Source: Lumnitzera littorea
Lineage: Eukaryota; Streptophyta; Magnoliopsida; Myrtales; Combretaceae
DNA: 64,000 nt
Assembly: GCA_024138015.1 (NCBI GenBank)
Contig: JAMXBB010000011.1
Span: 32,442,047 to 32,506,046, forward strand
Direction: 5' to 3'
The position numbers and the translations under genes were made by a program. Each line of letters opens with the position of its first letter. The stretch's first letter is position 1. The notes under the pieces are model-generated. The model did no database searches and was not told the DNA's origin. It worked only from the letters and a program-made list of their open reading frames with translations. Of the stretch, positions 48,622 to 58,199 are shown piece after piece.

Positions 48622-48969
48622 TTTTTCATAACTAACCTACATGGTAAAGACAATGATGACAAAAACTATAGGTACTGGTTCTTTACCCTAACACCAAATG
48701 GGGGGAAGTAAGCATACTAACAAATAGCGCTTGGCTAAGTTGGAGCAACTTTGCCTCAACTTGGCCAAAGAAAACCAAGATCTCAACAAAAACATGATGA
48801 GATCTTTAACATATACCATAAAAATGTTTATCCAAATCAAAACTAAGAACATCGTGATAATAGTGTCAAGAATAGTGGTGATTCAATCTATTCTTCTGAA
48901 TTAATGATAAAGTAGGCCGAAGTTACACTAAGACCTTTGGCCCTTGCACTTAAGAAAAAGTGATAAGGG

Positions 48970-50040
48970 AAAGTAACCACAATTGGTGCACCATGCAAGA
49001 CCTTTGCATGTTAACACTCTTACTTCAACAAGTAAGCAATTCCAAATAAAGAAGAGTCATTTCATCCTTGAGATTTTGGACAAAGTGATACCACGGCACA
49101 TCATGCTACCACAATTTGAGACTTCTAATAGAACGAGAAATCCCGAGGATGATCTTGAATATTACTACACCTTAGTAAGCTTTACGACTTAAGTGATGTT
49201 GTAGCTTGCTAGGCTTTCCTCTCAACATCGAGGAATGTGACTGGTAGATGGTTTAAACATCTGAAGCTAAGAACAATACCATTCTTCAAAGATTTAGCAA
49301 AAGTATTTTTACGACCCTTCCTTATATGTGAGCTTCTTATTAAGGATTCTTCTATCCTTAACACCATAGAGCAAAAATTAGATGAATCTATCAAGGACTA
49401 TTTGGTCAGATTCATGGCCAAGATGGCTTGGATTCTGGAATTAGACATGAGGTTATTGTCAACGCAGTTATTGATGAAGTTAAACCTAATGGAGATTTTT
49501 TGAAGTCTTTGGCTAAAAATAAGTTGAAAACTTTTGTTGAATTTGAGGCTAAGGCCATATCTTACAACCATCAAGAAGACATTATTAAAGCTCAGCAAGA
49601 GGCCGATCAAAGTAGGGAAGATCAAAATGGCAACAAGAAGAAGAGTGCAAAAGATCGACTGGGAGCACATGATGATTAGCGTTCCAAAGGGTATAATGAC
49701 GAGAAAAAAGGCTATGCATTCCTATATATTTTGTTCATACACCACTCAATTGTCTAATTGTGAACATTTTGATGGAAGTGCACAGTCGAGGGGGTAGGGT
49801 AGATGTGTTGTAATGGCTAGAAAGGATGGGAAGAAATCCTTCATGATGGAATTCTAATAAATATTACGATTTCCATCATGATATGGGCCATAATACTGAT
49901 AAATGTGTCCAGCTTAAGAATGCAATTGAGGAAGCAATCTAACGAGGGTATCTAAGTAAGTTTCTTACCCATGATGCTAAGAATACTAAGCAACCAACTC
50001 AAAGGAGACATGATGAGCAGGAGAATGTCACGCGACCTTC
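48970..50040 (+). pseudogene. Tat gag remnant
   Basis: 48983-49190 reads HFILEILDKVIPRHIMLPQFETSNRTRNPEDDLEYYYT (F...I....P...k.P....Y.G..DP.DHl..F). Next come TGRWFKHLKLRTIPFFKDLAKVFLRPFL (A..WF..L....I.SF..L...F...F), EQKLDESIKDYLVRFMAKM and a C-terminal piece ending KDRLGAH. 49860-49960 gives YDFHHDMGHNTDKCVQLKNAIEEAI-RGYLSKFL, the Tat knuckle. Three frames are needed, so it is dead. Confidence 0.8.
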
Positions 50041-50214
50041 TTAGGTTGGGAAAGTGCAAGAGATGGAAGTAGCAGCAGAATACTGAATGGTATGATGAAT
50101 GCTATTGTTGACAAACCTTCTGCCTTAGGCCAGTCAAGCTCTTCGGGATAAACTAATGGCATACACTATGTTTGTAATGTACAGGGCAAGAGGTCAATAT
50201 CAATAATTCAATTT

Positions 50215-50650
50215 CTTTCATAGAAGAAGATTTCAAGAGTGTTCAAAAGCCTTACGATGATGCACTTATAATTAGTGCAAGAATTTCCAACTTCGAGGTC
50301 AAACAGATTCTTATTGACATTGGAAGTTCAATAGATATTATTTTTCAACATGATTTTGATTAGATGAGGCCAAAGATCAAGCCTAGCTGAGATCTTATAA
50401 CTATGATTTATATGCTTTCGATAATCAACCCATTTGGGTTACTGAAGTAATTTCTCTCCCAATCCAGATTGGAGATGACCAGTACGTTGTGGAAGATAAG
50501 GTGGATTTCCTTGTTGTTAAATGTTGGTCCTTGTATAATATGATCATAGGTCGACCATGTCAGCATTTATTTGGCATAGTCCCTTCAATTGTGCATCTTA
50601 AAGCCAAATTTCCCACTTCCATTGGAGTTGGTGTATGTAAAGGGGACTAA
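50215..50650 (+). pseudogene. Tat protease remnant
   Basis: FIEEDFKSVQKPYDDALIISARISNFEVKQILIDIGSSIDIIF contains the aspartic motif as DIGSS where Tat proteases normally have D(S/T)GSS. The catalytic Asp remains. IIGRP-like sequence (MIIGRPCQHLFG) follows around 50542 with the usual downstream spacing. Frames are broken. Confidence 0.75.
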
Positions 50651-50829
50651 CAATTAGCAAGATCCTTGTATCTAAGGGCGTTATGGTATGAGAAAATTTT
50701 TCAAGTTGAAACTTGTCTGGAACGAAAATCAATCAGCATAGAAAATGCAGAGGAAGAGATAGAAGAGATCCTGTTGGGAAATGATCCTCAGAAGACAATA
50801 AAGATAGGGAAACCTTTGCCGGTAGAGAT

Positions 50830-51570
50830 CTGACAAAGTTTGATCAACTTTTTACAAGATAGCGTCAATATGTTTGCATGGTCTCCTTTAGATATACCGG
50901 GCATCTCTAGAGATGTAATAACTCATAAGCTTCAAATTGATCCTAATACGAAGGTGACTCAGTTGAGGAAAAGGCATTTCAATCCTGAATAGTAGGTAAC
51001 CATTGAAGAAGAAGTCTAAAAGCTGTTAAAGGTAGGGTTCATTAGGGAAGAGCCTTATTCGACTTGACAAGTTAATTGTGTACTAGTTAAGAAGTCTAAC
51101 AGCAAATGACGTATGTGCATAAACTTTAGGATTTGAATAAGACCAATCCCAAGGATTGTTTCCCCTTGTACAGAATAGATCAAATGGTTGACTTAATTAC
51201 TGGACATGCCTTGCTATCTTTTATGGATGCATTTTCTAACAATAATCAAATCAAAATGGATGAGGAAGATGAAGTACATATGTGCTTTGTAATTAATTTT
51301 AGGATGTCCTATTATATGGTGATACCCTTTAGGCTCAAAAATGCTGGTGTGACCTATTAAAAGCTCATCACCAAGATGTTTAAGTCTCAGATTCATGGTA
51401 ACGTTGAAGTATATGTCAATGATAGTGAAGAGCACGATAAAAAATCGACATCTTGCCAATCTTGAGGAAACATTTAGCACTTTTAGGAGGTACAATATAA
51501 AACTAAAACCATAGAAATGTGTTTTTGGTGTTACTTCAGAAAATTTTTTAGGTTATATGGTTAACTAATG
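50830..51570 (+). pseudogene. Tat reverse transcriptase with altered active site
   Basis: DIPGISRDVITHKLQIDPNTKVTQLRKRHFNPE, EEVxKLLKVGFIREEPYST, VNCVLVKKSNSK-RMCINFRI, NKTNPKDCFPLYRIDQMVDLITGHALLSFMDAFSNNNQIKM (D of FMDAFS kept), YYMVIPFRLKNAGVTY and NVEVYVNDSEEH follow the gypsy RT order. The usual YVDDM box reads YVND, so the first catalytic Asp is Asn. This is another sign that the copy is inactive, beyond the stops. Confidence 0.85.
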
Positions 51571-51769
51571 TAGCATTGATGCAAACCTATGGAAGATCGA
51601 TGCTATTCAGAACATGAAGTCCCCTTACATAATCAAGGAGGTTTAGGAGCTAACTGGGTGGATAGCCACCCTAAACAGATTTGTGTCAAAAAGTGTAGAT
51701 ATATGTGCAGAGTTTTTCAAAATCTTAAAGAAACCCAAAGGAATTCCGGTGGACTAACGAGTGTGAAAG

Positions 51770-52690
51770 AGTGTTCAACGAGTTGAAGGAGTTTCTTGCA
51801 TCATCACCAATACTCTTAATATCCATTCCGGAAGAAAATTTGTACCTATGTTTGTCAATCAGCAATTGAGCACTTTCCTCTATCTTGGTTCGAGTAGAAG
51901 GTAGAGAGCATTGACCGATTTATTACATGAGCTATGTTTTATAAGGGTTGGAACACTTATATACAAAGATTGAAAAATTTGTGTTGGTAGTCATTCTCAC
52001 GGCAAGAAAGTTAAATCCATACTTTGAGGCACATCAAATTGTTGTCTTTACTGATCAACCAATGCGTTAAGCTTTATGGTGATTAGACTCCTTAAGGAGG
52101 ATGATGAAATATGCTGTAGAGCTAAGTGCTTATGGTGTACAGTACAAACCCAGAATAGCATTAAAAACTCAAGTGTTGGTAGATTTTGTAGTCGAATTTA
52201 CTAGTGAAGAGGGTAGTATAAAGATGGCCAAAAAGCTGATATGGAATTTATATATTGATGGCTCCTCCACTAAAGAAGGTTGTAGTGTGGGCCTCATTCT
52301 ATAAGGACTCTAAAATGTGAAAGTTAATTACGCCTTGAAGTTTGGGTTTCTAGCCACCAATAATGAGGCTGAGTACGAAGCCTTAATAGTTAGACTCAAA
52401 TTGGCGAAAGAAGTTAGTGCTGAGAAAGTTGAAGTTTTTTCCAACTCATAACTAGTTGTGAATCAAGTTATAGGTAGTTATGTAGCAAAAGAGGAAGTGA
52501 TGAGCAAGTGCTTGTTGATAGTATAAACGCTCAAGAAAGAGTTTCAATCCGTTTCAATTGAGAAAATACCTAGAAGCAGAAACGTTGTTGTTGATAAGTT
52601 ATCGAAGTTAGCCAACATGGAACTCCCTCATTTAAATGGCAAGCTCTTTATTGAGTACCTCTTTAACAAGAGCTTACAAATTGTTGAGCA
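51770..52690 (+). pseudogene. Tat RNase H and second (archaeal-type) RNase H
   Basis: The first RNase H is seen as ELKEFLASSPIL, LEHLYTKIEKFVLVVILTARKLNPYFEAHQIVVFTDQP and LRRMMKYAVELSAYGVQYKPRIALKTQVLVDFVVEFT. A second domain follows: WNLYIDGSSTKEGCSVGLIL, YALKFGFLATNNEAEYEALIVRLKLAKEV, VEVFSNS-LVVNQVIGSYVAKEEVMSKCL and RNVVVDKLSKLAN. This aRNH module (YVDGSS, NNxAEYEAL, SDSxLV, N..AD.LakLA) is specific to Tat elements and an independent acquisition beyond the gypsy RNase H. Stops interrupt it, one replacing a key region after FSNS. Confidence 0.85.
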
Positions 52691-52719
52691 AAGTTGCAAG
52701 TTGGCTCCTTGCTTAAAGG

Positions 52720-53767
52720 AGAAATCTTAGATGGATCCAGTTAAAGACTGTTTGAGGGACGATGCGCTCCTTGATGATAGGAAAGAAGCTTGTAGGTTGA
52801 TTTATCAGGATGCAAATTATACATTGCTTGATGACCAATTATATAAGCATAGCCTTTTCAAACCTTATCTTTAATGTCTTCCATTGAAAGATGTACAGCG
52901 AATACTATTTGAGTTATACGGTGGTATTTGTAGCAACCACATGAGAGGCCAAACCTTGTATGTCTGCATAGTACGACTCAACTATTATTGGCCAACTATG
53001 AGGGAAGATGCAAAATCTATTGTTTAACAATGTCCACAATGCTAGAAACATGAGACACTAACCCATGCGCCTTCTACTGAACTCCACAGCTTTACCAGCC
53101 CTTAGCTTTTTGCTTAATGGGCTTGGATATACTTGGATCATTTCCAAGGTCTACAGCATAGTAGTAATACGTCATAATTGCCGTTGATTATTTTATTATG
53201 TGGGTGGACGTCGAAGTAGTGTCTAGAATCATTGAACAGAAGGTTAAAGCTTTCATTTTCAACTTCATCATATTGAGATTTGGGGTTCCATTTACGATAA
53301 TAATTGACAATGGGCCATAATTCAATAATGATAAGTCTCAAGCTTTTTTGTGAGAAACATGACATTCATTTGAATTATACTTCAATGGCTCATCCTTAAA
53401 CTAATGGCAAGTAGAAGTTGTTAATAAGATCATCTTATATAGTTTGAAGAGAAAAGTTGATCAAGTCAAGAGTAAATGGGCTGATCAACTACTGAGTGTT
53501 TTATGGGGGCATAGGACTATCTGTAGGACTTCAACTGGAGAAATACCCTTCGAACTGGCATATGGGTCGAAAGCCGTCTTGCCAATTGTGATAGATTTAC
53601 CTAATCTTCATATGTAGAAGTTTGACATAATGGCTAATCAAGTCGGCCTTACGGTCAATTTGGACACATTTGAGGAGATAAGAGATGTTGCAAGGATAAA
53701 ATTTGTTACATATTAGCATAGAGTAGACATATATTACAATCAAAAGGTCAAAGATAAGAGATGGTTC
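52720..53767 (+). pseudogene. Tat integrase, upstream part
   Basis: DALLDDRKEACRLIYQDANYTLLDDQLYKHSLFKPYL, HxGICSNHMRGQTL, RLNYYWPTMREDAKSIV-QCPQC and FCEKHDIHLNYTSMAHP-TNG (about 53345-53400) are the zinc-finger and core segments of Tat integrases. The frame reaches DIYYNQKVKDKRW (53726-53765), where the family continues into a V.DLVL.K segment, but sequence from an opposite-strand element starts instead. The missing C terminus reappears at about 57440. Confidence 0.82.
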
Positions 53768-54149
53768 ATGAGTCTTGTCATTTCATCACATCTCACTGAT
53801 TACAACATAAATTCATCAACAAACTTCTTAGGAATTTCATTCACAATATTAACATATTTCGACTAATCAATTATCATATTGTTCTCCATATCTCAATTTT
53901 GAATTAAATCGGATATTCTCCTTCATTCCACTTGAATCATCTCAACTAATCACCAATTCCTCCATATGATCCCATCATTAGAGTTAAATTTGATTAACAC
54001 CTATCTCACTTTAGCGTTACAAACGTTACTTATCTTATAGTTTGTAATACGATACTTTAATATCCCTTTTATTTCTACCCACTCTCAATGTATTCCTAAA
54101 ATGTCTAATTCTTTTAATTATTCATTTCAAAGTAAGTTCAGTAGAACTT

Positions 54150-54162
54150 GCTCTGATACTAA
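54150..54162 (-). other. tRNA-iMet-type primer-binding site of the minus-strand element
   Basis: TTAGTATCAGAGC on the minus strand matches the plant initiator-Met primer site TGGTATCAGAGC at all but two positions. It sits a few bases beyond the LTR end and fixes the orientation of the element. Confidence 0.8.
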
Positions 54163-55640
54163 TTTAAAGCTGTCATGCCCCGAAACGGCAGAGTCGTAAC
54201 AGCCCCGCCGTGTAAATCATCCTAAGATAGAAGTTGGCCTTACAACCGCTATCTTAGACCTGATCTATACAAGGTATCCACGACTAACCCGCTTTGAAGT
54301 AAATAGTTTGTAATTTAAATAAATCATTTACTTAAGAAAGTGAGGAAATATATATATATAGGCTATAATTCAGTTATTATAATTAAAGTCTACAATATTT
54401 CTCCGTAATATATTTCCAAGTTATTACATTATTCAGAAATGAAAAATTCTAAAGTAAAAGCTTAAACCTTAAAAATATGTGTTTATTCTTCAAATGTTTT
54501 TCCTTACTCCCTAGGATCCAGCAGTTGCTAGTTTCAGAGTAGTTGTTTGCCGCTTCTTAGCCAGCACCTACACGACGTCTATAGGGATGTGAGCAACTAT
54601 AGCTTAGTAAGTTAGGATGGAGGACTTAAAACTATACTGTAAATACACAACAGGGTTATCAATCAACTTATTAGGTGCAATGCATGTGCAAGCAAATGCC
54701 ATCGCACGACGTTGTCCGGCCCGTCGTGAGATTAGAGAAATTACACCCGCTCTAATCTGGGTTGAGGAGTTGCCATTAATGCAACAGCTCACAACCAAAC
54801 CTAGGCTTATGCAATGGAGACCTCGCTCCTCCTGCGACTACCTTCGAACCATTGACTTCACCCTCACCGCGACCTCCTCTCCTATCACTTAGTTCGACTG
54901 AGGATGAAGAAGAGACCATTATGTAATCCTGCACTATCCCTTTCGAAGGGGTCGGTATTTGGCCGGAGAGTCCTAAGTTCTCTTAATGGGTTGCCATGTA
55001 GGTCTAATTATGATTATAGGTCGTATGTTTGATTAAGTCCAGTTTAGGATGATCAATCATTTCATACAAACCATACAATACAAGCTAGGATAACAGACAA
55101 AATCATAGCATTACTCATAATCAAGCACATGCACACATCCAACTATCTAATAAACATAACCAAGCATAATCTTAAGCTTCCAAAATATAGCAATGTATTA
55201 ATCCCAACTTACCTCAACTCCTCGCTCACTCACTCGAGGTCCGACTTGTTCAGGCCATCGTCGATCATTCCTATAATATAAACGTGGTTTCAGTTTTTCA
55301 TATAATTATTATAGGTTCATTTTATCCCATAACGCTTATTGTTACGTTTTGTTTAGGGTTTAATATGCTTAATTATCTAGGTCTTAAGTCTTTTACGATT
55401 ATTCTAGGTTTGGAGTTAGGTTTGGGTTCGGTTTCCGCATTGATTTCGGAATTAGGTTTTAGTTCAATTTTTAAGTAGTGTTTTATACTCTAACCCTAAA
55501 AATTCGTTTCAACCCATAATGTAAAATTGATCACATTACTTCTCGATCTCCTAAATATCATCATTACCCCTAATCAGTATTTTATTTCACCTGGTATACT
55601 TAAATCCGTATTAGTATAACGAATTCACTTTTGATGTGAG

Positions 55641-56033
55641 AAATTTTTATATTTTTCATATAATTACATAAATTTAAGTTTTCTATCAGATTTATTGTAT
55701 ATTTTTATTATTATCATAATATCAATTTTTATTATAATATTTTCTATTTATTATATTTCTAATAATTACATACTATGTATTATTACCTTTTATGTATATA
55801 ATACACTTCTAATATTTCTATCACTCTAATTATCATNAAATTTTTACATTTTTCATATAATTACATAAATTCAAGTTTTCTATAAGGTTTATTGTACATT
55901 TTTATTATGATCAAAATATCAACTTTTATCATAATATTTTCTATTTATTATATTTCCAATAATTACCTACTATGTATTATTACCTTTTATGTATATAATA
56001 CACTTCTAATATTTCTATCACTCTAATTATCAT
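55641..56033. repeat. 196-bp direct duplication separated by a single N
   Basis: 55641-55836 and 55838-56033 are both 196 bases, start AAATTTTTA(T/C)ATTTTTCATA and end TCTAATTATCAT, with about a dozen substitutions and no length change. The only N of the window (55837) is exactly between them. Confidence 0.9.
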
Positions 56034-56884
56034 CTCTAAACATCAATTATCATTTCAAAATGTCTAAATTCATCCTAAATCAGATTTTTCTCCTAATTAC
56101 CCTAATTTACAAAATTAACCTAAAATTTACTATTTTTCCCTATTACTCATTTATTACATAATTAACCTAATAATTACATCTAACACCTTAAATGCTACAA
56201 CTATCATACTCCATCATATTTCAACATCCTAAAACATGTACTTATTCACTAAATCAGTAATTAACCATCTAATTATTTTATTAACCCTAAATTACCCATT
56301 TTATGCCTTATTTTAAGGCCTAAAAATTATTTAAAAATTTTGAAAAATTAATTTTTGAAAACAGGCTTCATAGACTATTCTATATCATTTAAGTAACCTA
56401 CACAAAAATTTTAAGCTCAAAACTACACTCCTAAGGTCATTTATTTCTAAACCGAAATATGCTCGATTTTGCACGATTTCTTAAGGATCATATACTACGG
56501 GATATATTTTCATCAAAATAATATTTTTCATACAAACTACATACAAAAATATTCTGGAATAACAAAATGCATAATTTTATAATAATATTTACTATTTTTA
56601 CAAAATTACGCAAGAATCAGGCTAGAAATCGGACTCACCGATCTGGGTGGCTCCGGCCACCGCCGGTCATCGTGGCCTTGTCAGCCGACATGGGAGCTAC
56701 CACCACCGTGTGGTGGTGGTGGCCGTCTACTTCCAGCTGCTTGTCTGGTGGGGGTTCTCTTTAAAGGCCCTAATTGCATAGTTTTTCTTATTTTTTTTCT
56801 AACTCGAATTTTTCTCTCAATTTTCACCTCTCTCTATTTTTCTCACTTTCCAAACTGTCTAAATGAGCTCTGTGATTTTTCTTG

Positions 56885-56896
56885 CTATTTATAGAG
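56885..56896 (-). promoter_or_regulatory. TATA box of the minus-strand LTR
   Basis: CTCTATAAATAG on the minus strand, identical to the box in the related LTR at 42035. Confidence 0.6.
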
Positions 56897-57439
56897 CTTT
56901 AGGGAATTTATTGTGCATTAAATTGGATAAGACAATTGCCTTATCCCTTAATTTTTGGCTTTTGTATTGTCTTAATTTAATTGGCCGAATTTTTTCTTAT
57001 TTTCTCCAGCTGCCACAACCTAATTCTAGATCCTTCCTTATTTTTCATGATTTTTCCTTAATTAATTATGAATTTTCTTTAAGTATTTAGTATTATTTTA
57101 GCATATTTCGCGTATTTTAAGTAATTACACGTATTTATACCTACATGTAAATTTATATATAGTACAATTAAATATTCCCAAATATTATTTGGGTTATTTT
57201 ATGATTTTTAGTATATATATAATTTATCTCTAGCGATTCGTTAATTATCGGAATGCATTTTACACATTTTTGATAAATAACGAGTTATATATTTAAAATT
57301 TGAAATTTTTATAGTCTTTTATTTTATTACTTGTTTTCTTAAATTCAAACTTACGGGATCATTTTTACTAATATTTTTAGCTTTACCTTATAATTTAGGT
57401 TCGATCGAGTCTTTTAACCGATCGAAACCTCGAATGGTT

Positions 57440-57600
57440 AATTGTGGGACTTATAACTAGTGTATGAGATAATCAAGGAAAGCTCGACGCAAATTGGGAA
57501 GATTCTGTTAAGATATGAGAAATCGTAAGTGAAGGGGCCTATCGACTGGAAAGGTTAGATGGAAAAATCATCCTCTAGGTATGGATGCCAAGAATTTGAA
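57440..57600 (+). pseudogene. Tat integrase, C-terminal end resuming after the insertion
   Basis: GKLDANWEDSVKI-EIVSEGAYRLERLDGKIIL-VWMPRI matches the Tat integrase C-terminal chromatin-facing segment (GKL.pNWEGPy.v.e....GaYrL...dG..iprtWN...Lk.yy). It lies directly beyond the 5' end of the minus-strand LTR and joins logically to the break at 53767. Confidence 0.8.
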
Positions 57601-58199
57601 GCTTTACTTTGCTTAGTTCCTTTAATGTTATGGTTTGTTTCAATTTTAAATGTTATAAAGTGATGGCCTACATCTTGTTTTAAGTATGAAATTTTCATTT
57701 CAAGTTTATGAGTATCTATAATTCTCGCTGTTTTCATTCTTGATCAATGCATGATTAATGGATTAATGAAGTTCTAACTATACAATGAACAAACCAATAT
57801 TTAATAAGTTTAAACCTATAATGGTTAACGAGCTTATTAATCATTGACAAGTAACATCAATTCTTCTTTAATAATATGCTAAGAAACAAGAGTGAACTCT
57901 ATTATGCCTTTTAATAGGTAATCTCATGCCTAAGAAAAAACACTAATTCATGTTCTATACAACTGATGAATGTTATGTCAATAGAAAGACATCTAACACA
58001 CGTGTGAAATAAAACATGCCTAAAAGAAAGAACATGCATGTGAAATAAAATGTGTTGAAAGCTAATAACGTGCCTGAAATGAAATGTGTTGGAAATAAAG
58101 GGCGTAAAGGCCAAATATCTCATTATAATATATGGTCGGCACCCTAACCACATTAAGTCCACAACAATTATGAGATAAAGTACAAATTAATAGATAGCC

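Larger units (their letters stand above)
53768..57387 (-). mobile_element. Truncated minus-strand Ty3/gypsy element (5' LTR plus leader) inside the Tat integrase
   Basis: Read on the minus strand: an LTR (57387 down to 54171) ending CGGGGCATGACA, an 8-base spacer GCTTTAAA, a primer site TTAGTATCAGAGC, then about 380 bases of leader to 53768. No gag, pol or second LTR is present, yet Tat integrase coding continues on both sides, so a whole element probably inserted and then lost most of its length. The LTR is the same family as the solo LTR at 41414-44821. Confidence 0.78.
54171..57387 (-). repeat. Large LTR (~3.2 kb) of the minus-strand element
   Basis: The plus-strand start TGTCATGCCCCGAAACGG is the reversed LTR end. 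The other end is about GGTAAAGCTAA on the minus strand, where the related solo LTR reads TGTAAAACTAA. It includes a CTCTATAAATAG promoter, a G+C-richer transcribed part near 56630-56760, and an apparent 196-bp duplication at 55641-56033 that may be an assembly artefact, in which case the true length is about 3.0 kb. Confidence 0.75.

Noticed and set aside
54617..54892. 91-residue frame on the plus strand
   Set aside because: Lies within the minus-strand LTR and has no family match. It is a chance frame in a G+C-richer LTR segment.
56567..56764. 65-residue frame with a short Trp run
   Set aside because: Chance frame over a GGTGG-rich part of the LTR leader.
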